A DNA stretch of 64,000 bases from Pseudomonadota bacterium. GTDB lineage: Bacteria; Pseudomonadota; Alphaproteobacteria; Rhizobiales; Tepidamorphaceae. Numbering within the stretch: the first letter of the stretch is position 1; every line of letters begins with the position of its first letter. The stretch spans positions 5,291 to 69,290 of the forward strand of contig JAEWYT010000016.1 in assembly GCA_023458595.1 (NCBI GenBank). The letters run 5' to 3'. The notes under the pieces were generated by a model. It was not told the DNA's origin. It searched no databases and saw only the letters and a program-made list of their open reading frames with translations. This document shows positions 26,876 to 35,238 of this stretch, piece after piece. Made by a program: the position numbers and the translations under genes.

Positions 26876-27958
26876 CTATTTCTTCTTCTTTTTCCTTTTG
26901 ATCTCCATCACCCCGATCCTCGGCTCCGCGTTGTTGGCGAACCAGATGTTCTTGTCCGGTCCGATGGTCATGCCGAGCACGGGCCATTGCGTTGAACCCT
27001 TTACGCGCGGGATGGTGTACTCCGTGACCTTGCCGCTCGTCGTGAGGCGGCCCACTTTGCCGTCATATTCGCCGAAGTACATGTTCTTGTCCGGCCCCCG
27101 GATGATCGTCGACGGTCGCCCGGTGATCCCTTTGGTGAAGCACGTCTGGTTGCCGCCGGTCTGATCGAAACGGCAGATCCGGCGCCGCTCCGGGTCGGCG
27201 ACATAGATGCGGTTGTCCGGGCCCACGGCGATGCCGAAGCTGTTGCTGAAGCCGGCAAATCCCGCGGGGAACTGGTCGACCGAACCGTTGGTCGTGTTGA
27301 TGTTTCCGATATCGTTGCCCTTCCAGTTGACGAACCAGATCCGGTTGTTCGGCCCCGGCGCGAGCGTGGTCGGCTGGTCCGCATTGTTGATGATGGGGAA
27401 GAACGTCGGCGCCCCGGCCGGCGTGATCCGCCCGATCCCGTTGAAGTCGGTCGGAATCCAGACGTTCCCGTCCGGCCCCTGCACGATGTCGTTGCTTTGG
27501 TTGGAGCCGAGTCCGGTGTGGAAGATCTGCGGCCCGCCGCCGGGTCCCACGGAACCGACCTCGTCGGTGTTGAAGGCGGCGAACCAGATCCGGTTGCCGG
27601 GCCCGCGCGTGACGGCATGAATGAAGGTGGAAGTCGCAAGGACCGGGATGTCCTTCGCCTTGCCGTTCGCCCACAGGCGCGTTATCCCGCCGGTGTTGTG
27701 CCTTGAGAAGTAGATCTGCTTGCCGCGTCGGCAGATCCGCAGCGCGCCCGAACCGCCGGCCCGCCTCGAATAAATCCGGAACGTCACGCGTTTCGTCTTC
27801 TTGACCGTGATCTTGTACGGCAGCTTTTTCTTCGCGAAAGCCGGCTCGGCCGGCGCGAACGACAGCGCGCCGGCCCCGATGACCGCAGCGGCGAAGGCGA
27901 GGAGAAGGCGCTTCACGAAGCGCCGGACAGACGGCGTATCGATGGTGATTGCGTTCAT
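26876..27958 (-). CDS. secreted beta-propeller protein, virginiamycin B lyase-like
   Basis: A 360-residue protein with a signal peptide ending in AFA near residue 43, then a Lys/Arg-rich segment, then repeats with GPGNRIWFAAF, GPDGNVWIPT, GPNNRIWFVNW, GPDNRIYVAD, GPDKNMYFGE and GPDKNIWFAN. These are six or seven blades of the Vgb/NHL-type propeller. True Vgb lyases carry a catalytic His; I could not identify it with confidence, so enzyme activity is open. The C-terminus is KRKKKKK, a striking basic tail. GGGGGG precedes the ATG. It is probably periplasmic or secreted. Confidence 0.75.
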   Translation of the reverse strand: MNAITIDTPSVRRFVKRLLLAFAAAVIGAGALSFAPAEPAFAKKKLPYKITVKKTKRVTFRIYSRRAGGSGALRICRRGKQIYFSRHNTGGITRLWANGKAKDIPVLATSTFIHAVTRGPGNRIWFAAFNTDEVGSVGPGGGPQIFHTGLGSNQSNDIVQGPDGNVWIPTDFNGIGRITPAGAPTFFPIINNADQPTTLAPGPNNRIWFVNWKGNDIGNINTTNGSVDQFPAGFAGFSNSFGIAVGPDNRIYVADPERRRICRFDQTGGNQTCFTKGITGRPSTIIRGPDKNMYFGEYDGKVGRLTTSGKVTEYTIPRVKGSTQWPVLGMTIGPDKNIWFANNAEPRIGVMEIKRKKKKK

Positions 27959-28369
27959 CTTGAACAGCCCCCCTTGAATCCGGGCCCGCGGACGAGCGCG
28001 CCCCGAAGGTCCCTGTCGGTATCGAGTTGAAACGAAGTCGACCAGGCGCCCGGCCGGATGCAGCGCTCCGAGCTCGGGCACGGCCCGGAACAGGGCGGTC
28101 CGGCGGCGCGTCCCATCCGAGAGATGTTCGCTCAGGCTCACGAACGACATGGCAGCCCCCCGGCCGCGTCGGCTATCGTTACGGAAACCAGACCATAGGT
28201 CCGCGCAAAAATTTCGCCAACTCAAGAATCCTTGATCGGCTTCGGGATCGGAATTCGCGGCGCTTCGCGGCCGAACCGGCATCGAAGTCTTGTACTTCGC
28301 GCACTTGGCGGCGAATTTGGCGATGTGAAGCGTCCGTCCGGGTCGTCGGACGTGTTTTGGAGCGTGGGA
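27959..28369. other. divergent intergenic region
   Basis: A 411-base region between the propeller gene and the persulfide dioxygenase-like gene. A minus-strand ATG at about 28150 opens a frame that runs into the propeller gene in phase, but the extra residues resemble no signal peptide and the later ATG has the better ribosome site. A 6-base stem with 5-base loop (CGAAGT-CTTGT-ACTTCG) lies at 28283-28299, about 70 bases before the dioxygenase start. I see nothing else. Confidence 0.6.
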
Positions 28370-29236
28370 ATGAAGAACGCCAAACCTCAAGTCGTCGGCT
28401 TCTACCACGAGCCCACCTTCTCGGTGGCCTATCTGGCGATCGATCCGGCGACGGGGAAGGCCGCGATCATCGACCCGGTGCTCGACTACGAGGAGAAGGC
28501 GGGCCGCGTCTCGACGGAATTCGCCGATATGCTGCTGTCGGAGGTCGACCGGCGCGGGCTCGACGTCGTCTGGATCCTCGACACCCACCCGCACGCGGAT
28601 CATTTCTCGGCCGCGGCCTATCTCAAGGACAGGCTCGGCGCGCCGACGGCAATCGGCGATCACGTCGTCGGCGTCCAGAAGCTGTGGAAGGACCTCTACA
28701 ATCTGCCGGACTTTCCCGCCGACGGCTCGCAGTGGGACCGCCTCTTCGCGGACGGCGACACGTTCGGGATCGGTGAGCTCGAGGGCAGGGTGATGTTCTC
28801 GCCGGGCCATACGCTCGCCTCGATCACCTACGTGATCGGCGACGCCGCGTTCGTCCACGATACGCTGTTCCAGCCCGATTTCGGCACCGCGCGGGCCGAT
28901 TTCCCCGGCGGCGACGCGGGCGCGCTCTATCGCTCGATCAAGGCGATCCTGTCGCTGCCCGACGACACGCGTCTCTTCACCGGCCACGACTACAAGCCCG
29001 GGGGCCGGCCGGTCGCCTTCGAATCGACGGTAGCCGAGCAGAAGAGAGAGAACGTCCACCTGAAGGACGATCCCGATGAGGCGACTTTCGTGAATCGCCG
29101 CCAGGAGCGCGACGCGACGCTGCCCATGCCCAAGCTGATCCTGCACGCGCTGCAGGTGAACATCCGCGGCGGCCGCCTGCCGGAGCCGGAGGACAACGGC
29201 CGCGTCTACCTGAAGATCCCGATCGGCGTTCTCTGA
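28370..29236 (+). CDS. MBL-fold persulfide dioxygenase-like hydrolase
   Basis: A 288-residue metallo-beta-lactamase-fold enzyme. THPHADH places His73, His75, Asp77 and His78; SPGHT supplies the next His, FVHDTLF the bridging Asp and LFTGHDY the last His. The stretch FGTARADFPGGDAGALYRSI resembles ETHE1/BLH persulfide dioxygenases, which oxidise glutathione persulfide to sulfite during sulfide detoxification. The ATG at 28370 has GGAG seven bases upstream. Unlike some BLH proteins it has no rhodanese domain. A general MBL hydrolase is the alternative. Confidence 0.8.
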   Translation: MKNAKPQVVGFYHEPTFSVAYLAIDPATGKAAIIDPVLDYEEKAGRVSTEFADMLLSEVDRRGLDVVWILDTHPHADHFSAAAYLKDRLGAPTAIGDHVVGVQKLWKDLYNLPDFPADGSQWDRLFADGDTFGIGELEGRVMFSPGHTLASITYVIGDAAFVHDTLFQPDFGTARADFPGGDAGALYRSIKAILSLPDDTRLFTGHDYKPGGRPVAFESTVAEQKRENVHLKDDPDEATFVNRRQERDATLPMPKLILHALQVNIRGGRLPEPEDNGRVYLKIPIGVL

Positions 29237-29398
29237 CCGCCGCCGTGCGGGGTCGCCCGAGCGGTACCTGCCCGGTTTCCGGACAAGCATGTTGTTTGCG
29301 CTTTTCCGACTTCTTGCTAACCTGTCGAACAACTCGTACTCCGCGCTAGGCCCTGCGCGCGTTGCAAAACGCGACGGCCGGCGAGAAGGGACAGGGCA

Positions 29399-30634
29399 TT
29401 GGAAAGCAACGACGGCGGCGTCGGCGCAGGGGCATCCGACTCGGCGCGCGACCCGGCGGGCGACGGGCGGTCCCGTCGCGGGGATCGCCTCCGCAATCGG
29501 CCGCCAAGCCGGCCCCGCGGGCCTGACTTCCGCCGTGGTGCAGATCCGGCCGGGGCGGAGGGCGACGTCTACGCCGCGCTCGATCTCGGTACGAACAATT
29601 GCCGCCTTCTCGTCGCCGAGCCGACCAGGCGCGCCTTCCGTGTCGTCGACGCCTTTTCCCGCATCGTCAGGCTGGGGGAGGGCGTGACCGGATCGGGCCG
29701 GCTCGCCGACGATGCCATGAAGCGCGCGGTCGATGCGCTCGCCGTGTGCCGCGACAAGATGGTCCAGCGCGGCGTCACCCGCCGCCGCCTGATCGCGACC
29801 GAAGCCTGCCGCATCGCCGACAACGGCGAGGAATTCATCGGCCGCGTGCGCGAGACCACCGGACTCGAGCTCGAGATCGTCAATCGCGAGACGGAGGCCC
29901 GGCTCGCCGTCTCCGGCTGCGCCTCGCTGGTCGATCCCGACGCCCACAGCGCCATCGTCTTCGATATCGGCGGCGGCTCGACGGAACTCGTCCTCCTGAA
30001 CTCGGGCGAGGGCGGCTTCCGCAGCCCCTTCGCCGTGCAGCGCCAGGTCGCCGCCTGGACTTCGCTGCCGATCGGCGTCGTGACGATTTCCGAGAAGTTC
30101 GGCGGCCGCGACGTCGACCGCCCGCTGTTCGAGGCGATGGTCGCCTACGTTCAGGAGACGCTCGGACCCTTCGCGGCCGACGTCGCGCGCGTCAGCCGTT
30201 TCGACGAGGCCGGCGTCCACCTGCTCGGCACCTCGGGCACGGTTACGACGATCTGCGGCGTCCATCTCGGCCTCGACCGCTACGACCGCCGACGCGTCGA
30301 CGGCACCTGGATGCGGCGCGACGACGTGATACGCGTCACCGGCGATCTTCTTTCGATGGACTACGACCGGCGCGTCGCCAATCCGTGCATCGGCGCCGAC
30401 CGCGCCGACCTGGTGCTCGCCGGTTGCGCGATCTTCGAGGCGATCCGTCGCCTTTGGCCGTGCGAGCGCATCCGGGTCGCCGACCGGGGGCTGCGCGAGG
30501 GCATCCTGCTCACCCTGATGGCCGATGACGGCGTGTGGCGGCGCGGACGGCGCGGCGGCCGCCGGCGCGGCCGCGGCAACGGGTACGCTCCCGGCGAGGC
30601 GGCCGGCAACGGCGCCGGAGGGCCGGTTCGGTGA
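29399..30634 (+). CDS. Ppx/GppA family phosphatase
   Basis: A 411-residue protein of the exopolyphosphatase/guanosine pentaphosphatase family. A basic, low-complexity N-terminus of about 55 residues precedes the ASKHA fold: ALDLGTNNCRLLV near 59, ATEACR near 130 and FDIGGGSTELVL near 181, the phosphate loops. The C-terminal domain common in longer family members is absent, and the protein ends in an Arg/Gly-rich tail. The start is inferred as TTG with GAAGGG upstream. It overlaps rlmE by GTGA, a pairing I recall as common in Hyphomicrobiales. Confidence 0.86.
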   Translation: MESNDGGVGAGASDSARDPAGDGRSRRGDRLRNRPPSRPRGPDFRRGADPAGAEGDVYAALDLGTNNCRLLVAEPTRRAFRVVDAFSRIVRLGEGVTGSGRLADDAMKRAVDALAVCRDKMVQRGVTRRRLIATEACRIADNGEEFIGRVRETTGLELEIVNRETEARLAVSGCASLVDPDAHSAIVFDIGGGSTELVLLNSGEGGFRSPFAVQRQVAAWTSLPIGVVTISEKFGGRDVDRPLFEAMVAYVQETLGPFAADVARVSRFDEAGVHLLGTSGTVTTICGVHLGLDRYDRRRVDGTWMRRDDVIRVTGDLLSMDYDRRVANPCIGADRADLVLAGCAIFEAIRRLWPCERIRVADRGLREGILLTLMADDGVWRRGRRGGRRRGRGNGYAPGEAAGNGAGGPVR

Positions 30635-31347
30635 CGGCCAGGTCCGGCGGTCGCAGCGATCGCCTGAAGGTCCGCGTCAAGACCGCGAAGAAGCGCTCGG
30701 TCGCCTCGACGCGCTGGCTCGAGCGTCAGCTGAACGATCCGTATGTCGCTCGCGCCCGTTCCGAGGGGTATCGCTCGCGGGCGGCCTACAAGCTGATCGA
30801 GATCGACGACAAGTACCGGTTCCTGAAGCCTGGCGGCCGCGTCGTCGACCTCGGCGCGGCGCCCGGCGGCTGGTCCCAGGTCGCGGCGGAACGGGTCCGC
30901 TCCGCGGAGGGGCGGGGCAAGGTCGTGGCGATCGACATACTGGAGATGGATCCGATCCCCGGCGTCGACGTCCTGCACCTCGATTTCCTCGACGACGGCG
31001 CGCCGGATCGCCTGCGCGAGGCCCTTGGAGGTCCCGCCGACGTCGTGCTCTCCGACATGGCGCCGCCCACCACCGGCCACAAGCAGACGGACCACCTGCG
31101 CATCATGGGCATGTGCGAGACGGCGCTCGAGTTCGCCCGCGAGGTGCTGGCGCCCGGCGGCGCGTTCCTCGCCAAGGTCCTGCGCGGCGGCACGGAGACC
31201 GCGCTCCTCAACGACATGAAGCGGGACTTCGACACGGTCCGCCACGTCAAGCCGCCGGCGAGCCGCGCCGATTCCGCCGAGCTCTATGTGCTGGCGACGG
31301 GCTTCCACGGCCGCGATGACGATCGCGGCGGGCAAACGGGAGAATAG
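30631..31347 (+). CDS. rlmE: 23S rRNA (uridine-2'-O-)-methyltransferase
   Basis: A 238-residue FtsJ-type methyltransferase that modifies U2552 of 23S rRNA. RSRAAYKLIEIDDKY holds the first catalytic Lys, VVDLGAAPGGWSQV the SAM site, LSDMAPPTTG the catalytic Asp and FLAKVLRGG the second Lys. The N-terminus is basic, as in RlmE. The GTG start overlaps the stop of the phosphatase gene and has GGAGGG upstream. Confidence 0.92.
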   Translation: MTARSGGRSDRLKVRVKTAKKRSVASTRWLERQLNDPYVARARSEGYRSRAAYKLIEIDDKYRFLKPGGRVVDLGAAPGGWSQVAAERVRSAEGRGKVVAIDILEMDPIPGVDVLHLDFLDDGAPDRLREALGGPADVVLSDMAPPTTGHKQTDHLRIMGMCETALEFAREVLAPGGAFLAKVLRGGTETALLNDMKRDFDTVRHVKPPASRADSAELYVLATGFHGRDDDRGGQTGE

Positions 31348-31354
31348 CCGGTCG

Positions 31355-31549
31355 ATGATGGATATCGGCTTCAGCGATCTGAAGATCGTGCTCATGATCC
31401 TCGCGATCCTCGCCCCGGGCTTTCTCGTCGGCGCGCTCGTTGGCGGGGTCGGCTGGCATGTCGCGGTCGGAACGCGCTGGTGGGCGGGGGCCGCGTCCGG
31501 CGCGCTCGCCGGAACGGCGGTCTGGTTCGCCTGGATGCGTTACCACTGA
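31355..31549 (+). CDS. small membrane protein, tandem paralogue 1
   Basis: A 64-residue protein with two hydrophobic helices joined by HVAVGTRWW. It starts at one of two adjacent ATG codons eight bases after rlmE, with GGGAG upstream. Its GFLVGALVGGVGWHV and TRWWAGAASGALAG segments match the next gene closely. No known domain is recognised. Confidence 0.65.
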   Translation: MMDIGFSDLKIVLMILAILAPGFLVGALVGGVGWHVAVGTRWWAGAASGALAGTAVWFAWMRYH

Positions 31550-31567
31550 AGGAAGGCGGATCGAACG

Positions 31568-31759
31568 GTGTCTGAAGTCGAACCCGGCGGAATGCAGTTC
31601 GCCCTCGTCGTTCTCGTCTTCGCCCTGCCGTGGCTGTTCGTCGGTGCGATCGTCGGCGCGGTGGTCTGGCACGTTGTGCTGCGCAAGCGCTGGTGGGTCG
31701 GCGCGCTCGCCGGCGCGGGTCTCGGTGCGGTCACCGGTTTCTTCGCGTTCCTGCCGTAG
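31568..31759 (+). CDS. small membrane protein, tandem paralogue 2
   Basis: A 63-residue protein with the plan of its upstream neighbour: WLFVGAIVGAVVWHV, then a basic loop LRKRWW, then VGALAGAGLGAVTG. It starts with GTG 18 bases after the first paralogue. The two look like products of a local duplication. The function is unknown; two-helix membrane proteins of this size often form homo- or hetero-oligomers. Confidence 0.62.
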   Translation: MSEVEPGGMQFALVVLVFALPWLFVGAIVGAVVWHVVLRKRWWVGALAGAGLGAVTGFFAFLP

Positions 31760-31768
31760 GGCGGGGGC

Positions 31769-33193
31769 CTACCGCTCCCGCGCCGCCGTGACGGCGTCGG
31801 GCGCCAGCGCGCGGCGGTGGCCGGAGACTTCCTGGCCTGCGTCCTTCGGCAGCGTCAGGAACAGGACCACAGAGGCGGCCGCCGCAAGGCCGACGACGAT
31901 GAAGGCGGCCGCGAAGTCGGCGATGGCGAGATCCTCGCCGCCGCGTCCCGCGCGGGACAGCTCGATCGAGATCGCGGCGACGGAGATGCCGACCGAGATC
32001 GAAAGCTGCTGCACGACGCTGGACATGGAGGTCGCCGAGCTCATGCGGGGCGCGTCTACGTCAGCGATGGCGAGGCTGTTGGTGCTGGTGAACTGCAGCG
32101 ATCGGAAGAAGCCGCCGATGAACAGCACCGCGGTAAAGGCGATGGTCGGCGTCGACAGGGAGAACGCCGCCGGCATCGCGATGAACACCGCGCAGACCAG
32201 CCCGTTGACGATCAGGATGATACGGAAGCCGAGACGGCGCAGCACTGGCGGAGCGACGAACTTCATGCTGATCGCCCCGATCGCCGCGGCGAACGTCGTG
32301 AGGCCGGATTCGAACGGATTGAGCCCGTAGACGAGCTGCAGGAGCAGCGGGACCAGGAACGGCGTCGCGCCGACGCCGATGCGGAACAGCGCGCCGCCGA
32401 GCACGGCGATCCGATAGGTCGGGATCGAGAACAGCGTCAGATCGAGGATCGGCGCGGCCGTGCGCTTGGCGTGAAAGTAGTAGCCGGCGAGCAGTGCGCC
32501 GCCGACCGCGAGCATTCCCAGGATCGCCGGCATCGGCAGCGTCTTGAGGCCGAGATTGGTGCCGCCGGAAACGACGAGGGCGAGCCCTGCGCCCGACAGG
32601 ACGAATCCGAGCGCGTCGAAGCGCCGCCGGACCTCGCCGCGCACGTCGGGGATGTACAGGGTGGCGAAGATGAGACCGATGAGGCCGATCGGCACGTTGA
32701 CCCAGAAGATCCAGCGCCACGTGAAATAGGTGGTGATGAAGCCCCCGAGCGGGGGGCCGATCACCGGTCCGGTCAGCGCCGGCACCGTCAGCCAGGCCAT
32801 CGCGCCGATCAGCTCCGATTTCGGGATCGTGCGCATGATGACGAGCCGGCCGACCGGCACCATCATCGCCCCGCCCATGCCCTGCACCACGCGGGCGGCG
32901 ACGATTTCCGGAATCGACGTCGACAGCCCGCAGGCGATCGAGCCGAGCGTGAACACGAGGATCGCCATGCGGAACACGATGCGCGCGCCGAAGGTATCGG
33001 CGAACCAGCCGCTTGCCGGGATGAATACCGCGAGGCTGATCAGATAGGAGGTCAGGGCGAGCTTCAGCTGGATCGGGCTTTCGCCGAAATCGAGCGCGAT
33101 CGCCGGCAGCGCCGTCGAGAGAACCGTCGAATCGAGGTTCTCCATGAACAGCGCGCAGGCGACGACGAGAAGGACGATGGTGCGGTTCGGCAT
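31769..33193 (-). CDS. MFS drug transporter, DHA2 (EmrB/QacA) type
   Basis: A 474-residue transporter with about fourteen helices. MENLDSTVLSTALPAIA near 18-34 is motif D1 of the DHA2 family, and WFADTFGARIVFR near 62 is motif A. VVQGMGGAMMVPVGRL near 104 and the proline-rich PALTGPVIGPPLGG near 143 (motif C) follow. It exports toxic compounds with proton antiport. It is divergent from an aldo-keto reductase gene, across a region holding a strong palindrome, and converges on the tandem small membrane genes. Confidence 0.9.
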   Translation of the reverse strand: MPNRTIVLLVVACALFMENLDSTVLSTALPAIALDFGESPIQLKLALTSYLISLAVFIPASGWFADTFGARIVFRMAILVFTLGSIACGLSTSIPEIVAARVVQGMGGAMMVPVGRLVIMRTIPKSELIGAMAWLTVPALTGPVIGPPLGGFITTYFTWRWIFWVNVPIGLIGLIFATLYIPDVRGEVRRRFDALGFVLSGAGLALVVSGGTNLGLKTLPMPAILGMLAVGGALLAGYYFHAKRTAAPILDLTLFSIPTYRIAVLGGALFRIGVGATPFLVPLLLQLVYGLNPFESGLTTFAAAIGAISMKFVAPPVLRRLGFRIILIVNGLVCAVFIAMPAAFSLSTPTIAFTAVLFIGGFFRSLQFTSTNSLAIADVDAPRMSSATSMSSVVQQLSISVGISVAAISIELSRAGRGGEDLAIADFAAAFIVVGLAAAASVVLFLTLPKDAGQEVSGHRRALAPDAVTAARER

Positions 33194-33546
33194 GGACCCC
33201 GCAGACGTAGCAGAGCGCGATAGCGCTGACGAGCCGGATGGACACCGGGCAGCTTCGTCGCGAACGCATGGCGGAACGGCCGTCGTCGCCGGCCGTGCGC
33301 GGACGTGTCCGGTGCGACCGTCGGGCGATCGTTCGCGGGGGGCGCCTGTCGGGAGGCTCCGGAATGACCAGGTCCACCACCAGCCACGTTGTGGTCCGGC
33401 GCATGTCGGTCGGGACCGTGCCGCCGGACGTTGCCCCCGTCCGCGAGGCGTGATCCGCATAAAATGAAGTAACAGATATTGAAATCTGTCATTTCACAAA
33501 GTATGAAGCTCGGGTCCCCCAGCGAACGTGACCCCAGGAGGTCCCG
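33194..33546. other. divergent intergenic region between MFS and aldo-keto reductase genes
   Basis: A 353-base stretch without a gene. The half next to the reductase turns AT-rich and contains the 32-base palindrome at 33465-33496. The MFS-proximal half is GC-rich and shows no clear signal. Confidence 0.65.
33465..33496. promoter_or_regulatory. candidate TetR-family operator
   Basis: An inverted repeat centred between 33480 and 33481: TGAA-N3-ACAGAT on the left and ATCTGT-N3-TTCA on the right, with a 6-base spacer (ATTGAA). The inner and outer arms are perfect and only the three bases between them differ. It ends 50 bases before the aldo-keto reductase ATG. The TetR gene downstream is the natural candidate to bind it and control both divergent genes. 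Confidence 0.65.
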
Positions 33547-34566
33547 ATGATCACCCGCAAGCTCGGTTCCACAGGCCCCGACGTTTCCGCTCTCGGTCTG
33601 GGCTGCATGGGCATGTCGCCCGACTTCTACGGTCCGGCCGACCGCGCCGAGGCCATCGCCACCATCCACGCCGCCCTCGATTCCGGGATCAATCTGCTCG
33701 ATACCGGCGATTTCTACGGCATGGGTCACAACGAGATGCTGATCGGCGAGGCCCTGAAGGGCCGCCGGCGCGAGGACATCGTCGTCAGCGTCAAGTTCGG
33801 CGCCCAGCGCGACCCGGCCGGCAACTGGATCGGCTACAACGCGACGCCGGCCGGCATCAAGACGGCGCTCTCCTACACGCTGAAGCGCCTCGACACCGAC
33901 TACGTCGACATCTACCGCCCCGCCCGCGTCAGTCCGGACGTGCCGATCGAGGACGTCGTCGGAACCATCGCCGAGATGGTGGAGGCCGGCTACGTGCGCC
34001 ATATCGGCCTGTCGGAGGCGGGCAGCGAGACCGTCCGCCGCGCCGCCGCAGTCCACCCGATCGTCGACCTGCAGATCGAGTACTCGCTGATCTCGCGCGG
34101 CATCGAGGACGACATTCTGCCGGCCTGCCGCGAGCTCGGCATCGGCATCACGGCCTACGGCGTTCTGTCGCGCGGCCTCATCTCCGGCCACTGGTCGAAG
34201 GATCGGATACGGCCCGGCGCGCGCGATTTCCGCGCCCACGCCCCCCGCTTCCAGGGCGAGAACGTCGACCGCAACCTCGCCCTGGTGGAAACCCTGCGCG
34301 CCATCGCGGAACAGCGCGGTGTTTCGGTCGCCCAGCTCGCGATCGCCTGGGTCGCCTCCCGCGGCGACGACATCGTGCCGCTCGTCGGCGCGCGCCGGCG
34401 CGACCGGCTGGCGGAAGCCCTCGGCGCGCTGGATGTGAAACTCTCCGCGGACGACCTCGCCGCGATCGAGGCCGCCGTCCCCGCTGGCGCGGCGGCCGGC
34501 GACCGGTACAATGCCCAGCAGATGGTTTTCCTCGACAGCGAGCGGGGGAGGGCGGCCGCCTCGTGA
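33547..34566 (+). CDS. aldo/keto reductase family protein with altered active site
   Basis: A 339-residue (beta/alpha)8 oxidoreductase of the YakC-like AKR branch. NLLDTGDFYG gives Asp52 and Tyr57, SVKFG gives Lys83, and IGLSEAG and the C-terminal VPLVGARRRDRL (NADPH loop) are ordinary. The fourth tetrad residue, normally His in DLYYQHR, is Ala126 in DIYRPAR. AKRs lacking this His can still bind NADPH but have changed catalysis. GGAGG precedes the ATG. It lies between a palindromic operator and a TetR gene, and may handle the compound that the divergent MFS pump exports. Confidence 0.83.
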   Translation: MITRKLGSTGPDVSALGLGCMGMSPDFYGPADRAEAIATIHAALDSGINLLDTGDFYGMGHNEMLIGEALKGRRREDIVVSVKFGAQRDPAGNWIGYNATPAGIKTALSYTLKRLDTDYVDIYRPARVSPDVPIEDVVGTIAEMVEAGYVRHIGLSEAGSETVRRAAAVHPIVDLQIEYSLISRGIEDDILPACRELGIGITAYGVLSRGLISGHWSKDRIRPGARDFRAHAPRFQGENVDRNLALVETLRAIAEQRGVSVAQLAIAWVASRGDDIVPLVGARRRDRLAEALGALDVKLSADDLAAIEAAVPAGAAAGDRYNAQQMVFLDSERGRAAAS

Positions 34567-34588
34567 TCGCCCCTGCGAACGGAGCGAC

Positions 34589-35182
34589 ATGAACGAAACG
34601 CTGACGCCGGACCGGATCCTCGAAGCCGCGGAGGACGTCCTGCGCCGCTACGGCCCCGCCAAGGCGACCGTGGTCGACGTCGCGCGCGCGCTCGGCGTCA
34701 GCCACGGCAGCGTCTATCGCCATTTCCCGTCGAAGGCGGCGTTGCGCGACGCGGTGACGGAGCGCTGGCTGAAGCGGGTTCACGAGCCGCTCGAGGCGCT
34801 AGTCCGGGGCGAGGAACCGGCGGTCGATCGGCTACGCGCCTGGCTGGAGGCGCTGATGGCGACCAAGCGCGCCAAGGTGGGCTCCGATCCCGAGTTGTTC
34901 GCGACTTACAGCGCCCTGATCGACGACACCGGCACTGTCGTGCGCGACCACGTGGACACGCTGCGGCGGCAAGCCGCGAGCATCATCGCCGATGGTGTCA
35001 GATCGGGCGAGTTCGCGGTGAACGATCCAGACGCCGCGGCCCGCGCCTTGCTGACCGCCACGCTGCGCTTCCATCACCCCGCCCATGCCGGGGAGTGGCA
35101 CAAGCCGGGAATCGACGAGGATTTCGAAGGGGTCTGGCGGTTCGTGCTCGCCGGGCTCGGGGCCGAGCCCAAGCAGAAATAG
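34589..35182 (+). CDS. TetR/AcrR family transcriptional regulator
   Basis: A 197-residue repressor. The N-terminal helix-turn-helix covers about residues 8-55, with TVVDVARALGVSHGSVYRHFPSK as the recognition part. The helical C-terminal ligand domain, with LHAPxH-like HHPAHAG near 166, resembles the YcdC/RutR-type group loosely. The ATG at 34589 has GGAG five bases upstream. It follows the aldo-keto reductase by 22 bases and probably represses it and the MFS gene through the palindrome at 33465-33496. Confidence 0.88.
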   Translation: MNETLTPDRILEAAEDVLRRYGPAKATVVDVARALGVSHGSVYRHFPSKAALRDAVTERWLKRVHEPLEALVRGEEPAVDRLRAWLEALMATKRAKVGSDPELFATYSALIDDTGTVVRDHVDTLRRQAASIIADGVRSGEFAVNDPDAAARALLTATLRFHHPAHAGEWHKPGIDEDFEGVWRFVLAGLGAEPKQK

Positions 35183-35185
35183 AGA

Positions 35186-35214
35186 ACCGGCGCGGCCGAT
35201 GCGGCCACGCCGGT
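35186..35214. terminator. bidirectional terminator-like hairpin
   Basis: ACCGGCGCGGCC and GGCCACGCCGGT form a 12-base stem with one mismatch around a 5-base loop. It lies in the 56-base gap between convergent genes, the position of a shared terminator. T-runs after it are short in both directions, so termination may be imperfect. Confidence 0.7.
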
Positions 35215-35238
35215 ACTTAGTTTCGGATCGCGAGACGC

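Noticed and set aside
28021..28152. Possible short minus-strand gene beginning MSFVSLSEHLSDG
   Set aside because: It is in frame with the propeller gene but shows no domain and probably is just untranslated leader or chance open frame.
27959..30265. Minus-strand frame extending the propeller gene to 1129 codons
   Set aside because: The extension is antisense to the dioxygenase-like and Ppx/GppA genes, and a proper signal peptide with a strong ribosome site begins at 27958.
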